DNA from: Acidiphilium iwatense
Lineage (GTDB): Bacteria > Pseudomonadota > Alphaproteobacteria > Acetobacterales > Acetobacteraceae
Reading direction: 5' to 3'
DNA length: 64,000 nt
NCBI RefSeq assembly: GCF_021556475.1
Contig: NZ_JAKGBZ010000018.1
Span: 1-64,000 of the forward strand
Notes under the pieces: model-generated
Database searches by the model: none
What the model was told of the DNA's origin: nothing
The model's input: the letters and a program-made list of their open reading frames with translations, nothing else
Translations under genes and position numbers: made by a program
Part shown: positions 18,193 through 26,501 of the stretch, in pieces
Layout of the letters: every line of letters starts with the position of its first letter
Numbering within the stretch: the stretch's first letter is position 1

Positions 18193-18831
18193 ATGCGCAT
18201 TCTGGTCACCGGCTTCGAGCCGTTCGGCGGCGATGCCGTCAATCCCTCGGCGATCCTGGCGGAAACCCTGGCGGCGACGCCGGTTTCAGGGGCGGCGATC
18301 GTTTATGCCATCCTGCCCTGCGCCTTCGCGCCGCTGGGGGCAACGCTGAATGCGGCGATCGCGGCCTATCGGCCGGATGTCGTGCTGGGATTCGGGCTGG
18401 CGAGCGGGCGGAGCGGGGTTTCGCTCGAACGAGTGGCGATCAATGTGATCGATGCGCGAATCCCGGACAATCTTGGGGCGCAGCCGATCGACGAGCCGGT
18501 GATCCCCGGCGGCCCGGCGGCGTATTTTTCCACCCTGCCGATCAAGGCGGCCTGTGCGCTGCTGGGCGAGGCGGGGATTCCCGCCACTGTGTCCCAGACC
18601 GCCGGCACCTTCGCCTGCAACGCCGCGTTCTACCTCGCCCGCCACCGCGCCGAGGCGACGGCGATCCGCGCCGGGTTCGTCCATGTGCCGTGCCTGCCGG
18701 ACATGCCGGATGCGCTGGGCGGCGCGCCGTCGCTCGATCTGCCGAGCCTGCGCGAGGCCGGAATCCTGATCGTCAAAGCGTGTCTTGAATGCAACACAGA
18801 CCGGCGAATTGCGGGGGGTTCCATCGCATGA
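18193..18831 (+). CDS. pcp: Pyrrolidone-carboxylate peptidase (peptidase C15)
   Basis: This 212-aa protein starts MRILVTGFEPFGGDAVNPS, the family hallmark. The catalytic triad is visible as E79 (SLERVAINV), C142 (GTFACNAAFY) and H164 (GFVHVPCLP). It removes N-terminal pyroglutamate from peptides in the cytoplasm. It appears monocistronic. Confidence 0.95.
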   Translation: MRILVTGFEPFGGDAVNPSAILAETLAATPVSGAAIVYAILPCAFAPLGATLNAAIAAYRPDVVLGFGLASGRSGVSLERVAINVIDARIPDNLGAQPIDEPVIPGGPAAYFSTLPIKAACALLGEAGIPATVSQTAGTFACNAAFYLARHRAEATAIRAGFVHVPCLPDMPDALGGAPSLDLPSLREAGILIVKACLECNTDRRIAGGSIA

Positions 18832-18891
18832 CGTTGCCCGGTCTGCTTCTCTTGGCTAGACCCGTCATGTCATAGAACAGACATAAAAAAG

Positions 18892-18914
18892 CCCCGCCGG
18901 GGAAACCGGCGGGG
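18892..18914 (-). terminator. Intrinsic terminator (minus strand)
   Basis: CCCCGCCGG and CCGGCGGGG form a perfect 9-bp stem with a 5-nt loop; on the minus strand a run of six T follows directly. It lies 4 nt after the stop codon of the small frame at 18919-19092 and would end that transcript. Confidence 0.8.
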
Positions 18915-18918
18915 TAAG

Positions 18919-19092
18919 TCAACAGGGAGGCTTCACGTCTGGGAGACGTTGGGATCCGAAGATCCCCATCCGGCCGGTCAGGGCCGGATAGCGGACGGCG
19001 CGAACGCCGAATTCCGTGGCCGAACGCTTGGCCTGCTCAACACATATGGCGCCGCAGCAATTATGGAAGGGCGGATTGCGCGAATCCGCCAT
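18919..19092 (-). CDS. Small Cys-containing ORF or sRNA ending in a terminator
   Basis: This 57-codon frame (MADSRNPPFHNCCGAICVEQ...) is followed at once by a strong intrinsic terminator. Four cysteines, including CCGAIC, are present. A perfect GCGGATT/AATCCGC hairpin lies at its 5' end. The ribosome site is weak, so the transcript may instead be a small RNA. It lies downstream of lysR on the same strand. The rest of the pcp-lysR gap holds nothing I recognise. Confidence 0.35.
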   Translation of the reverse strand: MADSRNPPFHNCCGAICVEQAKRSATEFGVRAVRYPALTGRMGIFGSQRLPDVKPPC

Positions 19093-19170
19093 GAAATTGT
19101 CGCATGATCGCGGCAAGGTGAGCGGTGCCCCCGGATTGCCTCGGTTTCGGCTCGCATGCCAGCGGAAAAG

Positions 19171-20058
19171 CTAGCGCCGGCCGATTTCGCTCACCAGGAA
19201 GTCGCGGAACACGCCGACTCGCTTCGAGTTCCGCAATTCCTCCGGGTAGACGAAATACATGTCGATTTTCGGCGTATTCGTGTCGGGCAGGATGCGCACC
19301 ATGCCGGTCATGTCCTCGGCGAGGTATTCCGGCACCGCGCCGATGCCGAGCCCGCTCTTGATCGCGATCAGCATGGCTTGCAGCGAGTTCACCTCCAGCG
19401 CGCCGGAGCGCGGTGCCGCACCCTCGGGCCGGCCGAGAGCGGCGAGCCAGTTGACATCCTGCACCGGCGGCTTGCGGTCGCCGAACAGGATCAGTCGGTG
19501 CCGGTCGAGATCCTCGGGCCGTTGCGGCGTTCCGCCCGCGCCGGCGAGATAATCCTCCGCCGCCCAGATCTGCCAGCGGATTTCGCCGAGCGAGCGCTGT
19601 ACCAGATCGGGCTGACGCGGCGCGTGCATCCTGATCGCGACATCCGCCTCGCGCATCGCAAGGTCGAGATCGGTATCGTCGAGCAGGAGCGTCATGCTCA
19701 CATCGGGATACTGGTTGAGGAAGGTTTTCAGCCTCGGCGCGAGCCAGGCGACGCCGAAGCTATGGGTGGTGGTGACTTTCAGCCGGCCGGCCGGGCGTTC
19801 CTTGCTCTCGGCGAGCAGTGCCTCGGTCATCGCGAGCTTGGCGAACACCTCGCGCACCGTGCGATTGAGCTGCTCGCCCTGTTCGGTCAGGATCAGCCCG
19901 CGCGCGTGGCGGTGGAACAGCGGCACCGACAGCGCCTCCTCCAGCGCCGAGATCTGCCGCGATACCGCCGATTGCGACAGGTTCAGCGTGTCGCCCGCAT
20001 GGGTGAAGCTGCCGGCTTCGGCGACCGCGTGGAACACGCGCAGCTTGTCCCAGTCCAT
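19171..20058 (-). CDS. LysR-family transcriptional regulator
   Basis: I start this 295-aa protein at MDWDKLRVFHAVAEAGSF, the usual LysR opening; the frame is open 44 codons upstream without homology. The N-terminal winged HTH contains LNLSQSAVSRQISALEEAL; the rest is a two-lobe periplasmic-binding-like effector domain. It follows trxB by 76 nt on the same strand, so the two are probably co-transcribed. The inducer is unknown. Confidence 0.9.
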   Translation of the reverse strand: MDWDKLRVFHAVAEAGSFTHAGDTLNLSQSAVSRQISALEEALSVPLFHRHARGLILTEQGEQLNRTVREVFAKLAMTEALLAESKERPAGRLKVTTTHSFGVAWLAPRLKTFLNQYPDVSMTLLLDDTDLDLAMREADVAIRMHAPRQPDLVQRSLGEIRWQIWAAEDYLAGAGGTPQRPEDLDRHRLILFGDRKPPVQDVNWLAALGRPEGAAPRSGALEVNSLQAMLIAIKSGLGIGAVPEYLAEDMTGMVRILPDTNTPKIDMYFVYPEELRNSKRVGVFRDFLVSEIGRR

Positions 20059-20134
20059 ATGATTGCCCGTCACGATCAGCTTCCCTTCCGCGGCCCGATT
20101 CGGGGCCGTTGCATTCTTGATAGTTTCATTACTC

Positions 20135-21109
20135 TCACGCCGCGCGCCGTTCCAGTGCGGCGTGCGCGGCGATGAATTTTTCGGCTTCAAGGGCGGCGAT
20201 GCAGCCCGAGCCGGCGGCCGTCACCGCCTGGCGGAAAATCCGGTCCTGCACGTCGCCGGCGGCGAACACGCCTGGGACCGAGGTTTTCGTGCTGCCCGGC
20301 ACGGTGGCGATATAGCCATCCTCGTCCATGTCGAGCTGGCCGCGGAACAAGGCGGTCGCCGGATCATGGCCGATCGCGACGAACACGCCGTCCACCGCGA
20401 TCTCGCGCGCGGCACCCGACCTGACATTGCGCAGCCGCGCGCCGGTGACCACCGGAGGGGTACCTGCGCCGGTAATGTCCTCGACCGTGTGGTCCCAGAC
20501 GACCTCGATCTTCGGGTTGGCGAACAGCCGGTCCTGCAGGATTTTTTCGGCGCGCAGCGCGTCGCGCCGATGGATCAGGGTGACGCTTCTGGCATGGTGG
20601 GTCAGATAGAGCGCTTCCTCGACCGCGGTATTGCCGCCACCGACCACGGCCACCGCCTTGCCGCGATAGAAAAATCCGTCGCAGGTCGCGCAGGCGGAAA
20701 CCCCGGCGCCCTGGAAACGCCGCTCGGCGGGCAGGCCGAGCCAGCGCGCCTGCGCCCCGGTGGCGATGACCACGGCGTCGGCCAGATAGAGTGTGCCGGA
20801 ATCGCCGGTCGCGCGCAGGGGGGGGGCGGAAAAATCGACCGAGGTGATGATGTCGTGCTCGATGGTGGTGCCGACATGGGCGGCCTGCGCCGCCATTTGT
20901 TCCATCAGCCATGGGCCCTGGATGACATCGGCGAAGCCGGGATAATTCTCGACATCGGTGGTGATCATGAGCTGGCCGCCCGGCTGCAGCCCGGCCACCA
21001 GAACCGGCTTGAGATTGGCCCGCGCCGCATAGATCGCCGCCGTGTAGCCGGCCGGCCCCGCGCCGATGATCAGAACCTGCGTCTCGATCGTTTTATGTGT
21101 CTCGGCCAT
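20135..21109 (-). CDS. trxB: Thioredoxin-disulfide reductase
   Basis: This 324-aa protein starts MAETHKTIETQVLIIGAGPA, with the FAD-binding GxGxxG. The redox pair is in ACATCDG, the NADP-binding motif is VVGGGNTAVEEAL, and the C-terminal FAD motif is GVFAAGDVQDRIFRQAVTAA. It transfers electrons from NADPH to thioredoxin. The upstream in-frame extension (to 21232) lacks homology and was not used. It is divergent from the Lrp-type gene. Confidence 0.96.
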   Translation of the reverse strand: MAETHKTIETQVLIIGAGPAGYTAAIYAARANLKPVLVAGLQPGGQLMITTDVENYPGFADVIQGPWLMEQMAAQAAHVGTTIEHDIITSVDFSAPPLRATGDSGTLYLADAVVIATGAQARWLGLPAERRFQGAGVSACATCDGFFYRGKAVAVVGGGNTAVEEALYLTHHARSVTLIHRRDALRAEKILQDRLFANPKIEVVWDHTVEDITGAGTPPVVTGARLRNVRSGAAREIAVDGVFVAIGHDPATALFRGQLDMDEDGYIATVPGSTKTSVPGVFAAGDVQDRIFRQAVTAAGSGCIAALEAEKFIAAHAALERRAA

Positions 21110-21245
21110 GTCTTTCGCCACCAACCCGAACTGTCTCGATTTTATCATATCGAGGTTGTATCGCGTCGCACAAGGACATTGCGCGGCACCGCTTTCCGCC
21201 ATTCCGACGGCAATGATCTTGCGTGCATTCACAGCGGCGCGATAT

Positions 21246-21258
21246 GCAATTATATTGC
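21246..21258. promoter_or_regulatory. Palindrome between trxB and the Lrp/AsnC gene
   Basis: GCAAT-TAT-ATTGC is a perfect 5-bp inverted repeat around an AT core in the 177-bp divergent gap, 28 bp before the Lrp-type start. Lrp-family proteins bind such AT-centred palindromes and often repress themselves. Confidence 0.4.
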
Positions 21259-21286
21259 GTCAATAACCCTGTCCCTGGTGATATCC

Positions 21287-21811
21287 ATGCCGCCTGCCCC
21301 GGCCCAGCCGAACCCGACCACGAACTCCAACGCGGCTTCACGCCCCGCCGACCTGCCCCAGCTCGACGATATCGACCGGCGAATTCTGACCGAGTTGCAG
21401 GAAAACGGGCGGATGACCAATGTGGAGCTGGCCAGCCGCGCCGGCATTTCGCCGCCGCCCTGCCTGCGCCGGGTGCGCCGGCTGGAGGAGGCCGGGCTGA
21501 TCAAGGGCTATCACGCCGAGACCGATCCGCAGAAACTCGGCTGGCAGATCCAGTTTTTCGCCATTGTCGGGCTCGACAGCCAGCGCCAGAGCGTGCTGGA
21601 GGCGTTCGAGACGATGATTTCCTCCTGGGAGGAGCTGCGCGAGTGCCACATGATCAGAGGCGGCGGCGATTTCCTGATGAAATTCGTCGCGCGCGACGCT
21701 GCGCACGAGAATAGGCTGACCGAGCAACTGATTTCGGCCCCCAACGTTTCGCGCGTGCAGACGCTGCAGACCATCCGCACCAACCGCATCCTGGCCGGGG
21801 TGCCGATTTAG
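21287..21811 (+). CDS. Lrp/AsnC-family transcriptional regulator
   Basis: This 174-aa protein has a short Pro/Ala/Asn-rich leader, then LDDIDRRILTELQENGRMTN, the usual Lrp opening, an HTH (VELASRAGISPPPCLRRVRR) and a RAM ligand domain (GWQIQFFAIVGLD onward). I start at ATG 21287; the frame is open far upstream but only as a shadow of trxB. Target genes are unknown; the divergent trxB is a candidate. Confidence 0.92.
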   Translation: MPPAPAQPNPTTNSNAASRPADLPQLDDIDRRILTELQENGRMTNVELASRAGISPPPCLRRVRRLEEAGLIKGYHAETDPQKLGWQIQFFAIVGLDSQRQSVLEAFETMISSWEELRECHMIRGGGDFLMKFVARDAAHENRLTEQLISAPNVSRVQTLQTIRTNRILAGVPI

Positions 21812-21827
21812 CCTTATATTTGGCGCC

Positions 21828-22790
21828 ATGGATGACGCGCGCCACGGCTTCGACCGGATTGATTGTTACGCGATCGGGGCGATCCTGATCGCGGGAGCGG
21901 CGCTCGACCTCGCGTGCCGGTTCGTGCCCGCCGATCTGCCCTATGCCGCGCCGTTCGTGTTCAACATCCCGGTCTTTGCCTTGTGCTGGCTGTTCGCCTT
22001 CTGGTACGGGCGCGGGCTTGCCCGCACGGCGGCGGGCGCGCGCCCGGCCTTGTGGCGGAGCCTGTGCTATTTCGCCGGAATCGTCGCGATCTATGCCGTG
22101 GTGCAGACGCGGTTCGAATATGCCGCCCAGCATATGTTCTTCCTCAACCGGCTGCAGCAGATGACGCTCGGCGTGTTCGGGCCGTTCCTGATCGCTTTCG
22201 CCTGGCCGCGCGATGTGCTGGCGCGCGGCGTGCCGTCCGAGCTGATTGGCATCGCGGCGTCGAAGCCGGTTCGCGCGCCGCTCGCGGTGCTGCGCCATCC
22301 GCTGGTCGCCGCGGTGCTGGCGATCGCGGTGACCGATATCTGGGTGATTCCGTCGGTCGATTTCGTCTCGATGCTCGACCCCACCCTGTATGCGGTCATG
22401 AACCTGTCGATGATCGCGACCGGGCTGCTGTTCTGGCTGGTGGTGCTCGACCCGAGGCCGCGCCCGGCCTGCCCCTATTCGTTTTTCGCGCGGATGGCGG
22501 CTGGGTTCCTGACGATGTTTCCGCAAATCGCGGTGGCCGGCACGATCGCGCTGTCGCGGACCAGTTTCTACGATTTCTACGAGCTGTGCGGCCGGCTCTA
22601 TCCCGGCATTTCGCCGATCCACGACCAGTTGCTCGGCGGGATCATCCAGTGGATTCCGCCGGGGATGCTCAATACCGCCGTGCTGTTCGTGCTGCTGCAC
22701 GCGATTCGCAAGCACGAGGACAGGCAGACGCGGGAGACGGTGATTCCGCCCGGAGCGCGGGTGATCGAAGCGAAGTGGACGGGACGATGA
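21828..22790 (+). CDS. CtaG-like (Caa3_CtaG) membrane protein
   Basis: This 320-aa integral membrane protein has about seven hydrophobic segments. It carries FEYAAQHMFFLNRLQQMTL, resembling the conserved His/Met-rich motif of caa3-type CtaG proteins that are linked to copper delivery or assembly of terminal oxidases. It begins 16 nt after the Lrp-type gene and is probably co-transcribed with it. The C-terminal ARVIEAKWTGR falls inside an 89-bp tandem repeat, so the last residues may be recent. Confidence 0.75.
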   Translation: MDDARHGFDRIDCYAIGAILIAGAALDLACRFVPADLPYAAPFVFNIPVFALCWLFAFWYGRGLARTAAGARPALWRSLCYFAGIVAIYAVVQTRFEYAAQHMFFLNRLQQMTLGVFGPFLIAFAWPRDVLARGVPSELIGIAASKPVRAPLAVLRHPLVAAVLAIAVTDIWVIPSVDFVSMLDPTLYAVMNLSMIATGLLFWLVVLDPRPRPACPYSFFARMAAGFLTMFPQIAVAGTIALSRTSFYDFYELCGRLYPGISPIHDQLLGGIIQWIPPGMLNTAVLFVLLHAIRKHEDRQTRETVIPPGARVIEAKWTGR

Positions 22791-22968
22791 AATTCGCGTG
22801 CCGCATCCGAAACGCGCCCGCGCGACCGCTTCGACGCGATTATGCGCGGGTGATCGAAGCGAAGTGGACGGGGCGGTGAAATTCGCGTGCCGCATCCGAA
22901 ACACGCCCGCGCGACCGCTTCGACGCGATCATGCGCGGGTGATCGAAGCGAAGTGGACGGGGCGGTGA
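22755..22968 (+). repeat. 89-bp tandem direct repeat, about 2.4 copies
   Basis: Copies begin at 22755, 22844 and 22933 with GCGCGGGTGATCGAAGCGAA; the third is partial. Copies 1 and 2 differ at only a few positions. The repeat includes the 3' end and stop of the CtaG-like gene and ends just before the PCMT-like gene. Confidence 0.9.
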
Positions 22969-22972
22969 TGTC

Positions 22973-23830
22973 ATGTCTGGCTCCCATGATCGCGCGGAGC
23001 TCGATGCCGTAAGGCGCGACTACGCAAAGCGGATGCTGGCGCTGGCCGGCGTTGCCGGCAATTCGCGGCTGGAGGACGCGTTCGGCGCCGTGCCGCGTGA
23101 GGATTTCCTAGGCCCGTTTCCATGGCGCGCGTTGGCGGCGGGCGATCTGACGAATGTCTATCAGGATGTCGTCATCCCGCTGGACCCGGAGCGCGGCGTC
23201 AATAACGGCAGCCCGGTGCTGCACGCGCTCTGGCTTGATGCGCTGGCGCCGAAGCCAGGCGAGGCGGTCGCGCATCTTGGCGCGGGCACCGGCTATTACA
23301 CCGCGATTCTCGCGAAACTGGTCGGGCCGGGCGGCCATGTTCAGGCGGTCGAGATCGATCGCCGCCTCGCCGCGCGCGCGCGGGACAATCTGGCGGGATT
23401 CGGCAACGTGACCGTCATCGACGGGAACGCCGCCGAATTTCCCGAAGCGGCGACGGACTGCATCTATGTCAATTTCGGGGTCGAGCGGCCGGTGGCGCGC
23501 TGGATCGACCGCCTGGCGGCGGGCGGGCGGCTGGTGTTTCCGCTGGGCTATCTGCGGTACGACCCCTCTCCGGGTATCACGGGGGGCGGGTTTCGCATCG
23601 AACGGCGCGGCGATGCTTTTGCCGCTTCCTATCTCGGGCCGGCCTATTTCGTCGGCGATGAGTCGGCACCCGAGGAGCCGGACGCCTATCGCAAGCGGCT
23701 CAGGGCGGCGTTCAACAATGGCACGGCCGAGCGGATCGGGAGTTTTCGCTGGAAATGCGCGGCACCGCCCGAACGCTGCTGGTTCGGCGATGACGGCTGG
23801 GCGTTCGGCTATGAGCCGGTCGCGGGCTGA
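22973..23830 (+). CDS. Protein-L-isoaspartate O-methyltransferase family protein
   Basis: This 285-aa protein has N-terminal RRDYAKRMLALAGVAGNSR and the SAM-binding motif AHLGAGTGYYTAILAKLVG followed by VQAVEIDRRLA. It lacks the strict GTGSGY of classical Pcm but keeps the PCMT fold order. It may repair isoaspartate or methylate another acceptor. The C-terminal 60 residues, ending RCWFGDDGWAFGYEPVAG, are not part of the usual catalytic core. Confidence 0.8.
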   Translation: MSGSHDRAELDAVRRDYAKRMLALAGVAGNSRLEDAFGAVPREDFLGPFPWRALAAGDLTNVYQDVVIPLDPERGVNNGSPVLHALWLDALAPKPGEAVAHLGAGTGYYTAILAKLVGPGGHVQAVEIDRRLAARARDNLAGFGNVTVIDGNAAEFPEAATDCIYVNFGVERPVARWIDRLAAGGRLVFPLGYLRYDPSPGITGGGFRIERRGDAFAASYLGPAYFVGDESAPEEPDAYRKRLRAAFNNGTAERIGSFRWKCAAPPERCWFGDDGWAFGYEPVAG

Positions 23831-23865
23831 ACGCGCGGTTTTGTGCGCCGCGGCATCGAATTGGG

Positions 23866-23918
23866 TTGACAGAGCGAGCTTGGCCTGATTATTTCATCAC
23901 TCAATACAGAAATAATCA
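23866..23918 (+). promoter_or_regulatory. Promoter and palindromic operator of the polyol operon
   Basis: TTGACA (23866-23871) and TTATTT (23889-23894) are 17 nt apart. A perfect 10-bp inverted repeat, TGATTATTTC (23886-23895) and GAAATAATCA (23909-23918), overlaps the -10 and start site. SorC-family regulators bind such AT-rich palindromes, so the regulator encoded next probably controls its own operon here. Confidence 0.7.
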
Positions 23919-23971
23919 TTTGCCATCCATGGCAAGCGACCGAGGAAACCGCCAGTGAAAGCCCGCGCGCG

Positions 23972-24952
23972 ATGACGCAGCCATCATCGAAACCCGCCCA
24001 TGACGATGCCGAACTGGCGACTCGCGCCGCGTGGCTCTATTACGAAGCCTCGCTAACCCAGGCGGAGATCAGCACCGAGTTGCGGGTGCCGCCGGCCAAG
24101 GTGCAGCGCCTGATTGCCAGGGCGCTGCGCGACGGGCTGGTGCGGATTCTGATCGAAGGCGATATGGCCGGGTGCATCACGCTCGAACGCGAGCTGATAG
24201 CGCGCCACGGGCTCGATTTCTGCCGGGTGGTGCCGGCGCTGCCGGGAGCCAATTTGTTTTCCGGCCTCGGCCGGGCGGCGGCCTCCTATCTGCACGGCGT
24301 GTTCGAGAAGCGGCAGCACCGCATCGTGGGCATCGGTCATGGCCGCACGCTCGCGGCGGCGGTGGAGCATCTGCCGCGCATCGATTGTCCTGACCTGACC
24401 GTGGTTTCCGTGCTGGGCGGGGTGCCGCGCCGGGTCGGCGCCAACCCGTTCGACGTGGTTCACGCCCTGGCCGAGAAGACCGGCGCTGCCGCCTATTTCC
24501 TGCCGGTGCCATTCTACGCCAATGACGAGGGCGACCGCGCGGTTCTGCTGCGCCAGCGCGGCGTTAGCGAGACATTGCGCATCGCCGAGGAGGCGAGCCT
24601 GTTCGTGCTCGGCGTCGGCGAGGTGAGGGAAGCCGCGTATCTCTGCGAAAGCGGCATGATCCTGCCTGAGGAAATCGCGCGCGCGCAGCGGGACGGCGCG
24701 ATCGCCGAAGCGTTCGGCACATTCTACGACCGTGACGGCAAGCCGGTCGCGACCGATCTGCATCACCGGGTGATCGCGGTGGCACCCGAGGCGATGCGCG
24801 GACGCGATGTGCTCGCGGTGGCGGGCGGGGCGGAGAAAGCTGCGGCGATACGAGCGATGCTGAAAACCAGCCTGCCGACCGCGCTGATCACCGATGAGAT
24901 GACGGCGCGGCTTCTCATCGCGCAGCCGAAGACGCGCGAGGCTGCCGACTGA
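23972..24952 (+). CDS. SorC-family sugar/polyol-responsive regulator
   Basis: This 326-aa protein has an N-terminal HTH (LTQAEISTELRVPPAKVQRL, about 29-48) and a SorC sugar-binding domain with VGIGHGRTLAAAVEHLP and VVSVLGG. EryD, the erythritol operon repressor, belongs to this family. It is the first gene of the polyol operon and sits directly after the palindromic promoter, which supports local control by a phosphorylated polyol or sugar. Confidence 0.9.
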   Translation: MTQPSSKPAHDDAELATRAAWLYYEASLTQAEISTELRVPPAKVQRLIARALRDGLVRILIEGDMAGCITLERELIARHGLDFCRVVPALPGANLFSGLGRAAASYLHGVFEKRQHRIVGIGHGRTLAAAVEHLPRIDCPDLTVVSVLGGVPRRVGANPFDVVHALAEKTGAAAYFLPVPFYANDEGDRAVLLRQRGVSETLRIAEEASLFVLGVGEVREAAYLCESGMILPEEIARAQRDGAIAEAFGTFYDRDGKPVATDLHHRVIAVAPEAMRGRDVLAVAGGAEKAAAIRAMLKTSLPTALITDEMTARLLIAQPKTREAAD

Positions 24953-24993
24953 AGCGGCAATATTTTCAACCATAAAACATGACGGGAGTTTAC

Positions 24994-26430
24994 ATGAGCG
25001 ACAAAACCAAGGATGCGGCGAAGGCGTTGCTTGCGGGGGAGATCGACCGGCGCGGCTTTGGCAAGCGGATGGCCAGCCTCGGTATCGGTGCCGCGGCGGC
25101 GAATTTCGCGCTGGGTGGCGTGGCGACCGAGGCGCTGGCGGCGGATTTCAACTGGCAGGCGCATAAAGGCAAGACGCTGCGACTGTTGCTCAACAAGCAC
25201 CCCTATGCCGATGCGATGATTTCCGATCTCGCGCATTTCAAGGCGCTGACCGGAATCGATGTGCAATACGACATCTTTCCCGAGGATGTGTATTTCGACA
25301 AGGTGACGGCGGCGCTGTCGTCGCATTCCAACCGCTACGACGTTCTGATGACCGGCGCGTATCAGACCTGGCAGTACGGCCCGGCGCAATGGCTGGTCGA
25401 TATGAAGCCATACTTGAAGAATCCGGCGAAGACCGCGCCGAATTACGATTTCAACGGCATCATCGCCAATCTGCGCGATTCGGATGCGTGGTCCGGCGTG
25501 CCGGGCGAGGCGCTGGGAAGTGCGAACGCCAAGCAATGGGCGGTGCCGCTCGGTTTCGAGCTGTATAATGTGAGTTACAACAAGCGGATTTTCGACAAGC
25601 TGAAGATCGAGCCGCCGAAGAACCTGCCGGACATGATCGAGATCGGCACCAAGATTACCAAGGATGCCGGCGGTGCCTATGGCGTCGCGGTGCGCGGCAG
25701 CCGGTCCTGGGCGACGATTCATCCTGGTTATCTGTCGGCCTATACCAACTACGGCGCCAGGGATTTCGAGGTGAAAGGCACCAAGCTGACTTCTGCGGTG
25801 AATTCGGCGGAATCGAAGGCGATGAACAAGCTCTGGGTCGAGATGATCCAGAAGGCGGGGCCGAAAAACTGGGCGACCTATACCTGGTACGAATGTGCGC
25901 AGGATCTCGGCGCGGGCCGTTGCGGCATGATCTACGACGCCAACATCATTGGGTTTTTCGAGAACAGTCCGGGGACCAAGGAATCCGGCCATATCGGCTA
26001 TGCGGCGTTCGTGCCGAACCCGAAAATGACGCATGCAACCTCGAATGTCTGGATCTGGTCGCTCGCGATGAGTAGTTTTTCGAAAGAGAAGGACGCGGCC
26101 TGGTATTTCATCCAATGGGCGAGCGGCAAGAATTTCGGCATTTATGGCGGGGTGAAGAAGAAGCTGGTCGATCCGGTGCGCAACACGACCTGGCACGATG
26201 CCGCGTTCAAGGCCCGGCTGGACAAGAATTATCCGGGCTTTTACGAGGCGTTCGAAAAGACCCTGCCGGATGCGAAGATTTATTTCACGCCTCAGCCGCT
26301 GTTCTTCAATGTCACGACCGAGTGGGCGGCGATGCTGCAACGCATGGTCGCCGGGCAGGTCACCATCGATGCCGGGCTCGACAAGCTCGCAGCCCATATC
26401 GACCGTGAAGTGAAGAGCGCGGGAATCTGA
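24994..26430 (+). CDS. ABC transporter polyol-binding protein (Tat-exported)
   Basis: I start this 478-aa protein at MSDKTKDAAK because GGGAG lies 6 nt upstream; an in-frame ATG at 24979 is less likely. The N-terminus carries a twin-arginine motif, DRRGFGKRM, then a hydrophobic stretch ending in ALAADF, so it is probably folded before export. The mature part is a family-1 extracellular binding protein (KTLRLLLNKHPYADAMISDL). It delivers substrate to the permease pair. Substrate is inferred to be a polyol from the operon. Confidence 0.9.
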   Translation: MSDKTKDAAKALLAGEIDRRGFGKRMASLGIGAAAANFALGGVATEALAADFNWQAHKGKTLRLLLNKHPYADAMISDLAHFKALTGIDVQYDIFPEDVYFDKVTAALSSHSNRYDVLMTGAYQTWQYGPAQWLVDMKPYLKNPAKTAPNYDFNGIIANLRDSDAWSGVPGEALGSANAKQWAVPLGFELYNVSYNKRIFDKLKIEPPKNLPDMIEIGTKITKDAGGAYGVAVRGSRSWATIHPGYLSAYTNYGARDFEVKGTKLTSAVNSAESKAMNKLWVEMIQKAGPKNWATYTWYECAQDLGAGRCGMIYDANIIGFFENSPGTKESGHIGYAAFVPNPKMTHATSNVWIWSLAMSSFSKEKDAAWYFIQWASGKNFGIYGGVKKKLVDPVRNTTWHDAAFKARLDKNYPGFYEAFEKTLPDAKIYFTPQPLFFNVTTEWAAMLQRMVAGQVTIDAGLDKLAAHIDREVKSAGI

Positions 26431-26501
26431 GGTCGTGGCGGCGGCGCGAGATCGCTCCCCTCGTGCCGCGCCAACCGCGACTATTCCCAGGAAAGCAGCC
26501 G

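Noticed and set aside
20063-21286. Long N-terminal extension of the Lrp-type gene
   Set aside because: It is the antisense shadow of trxB; the Lrp homology begins after ATG 21287.
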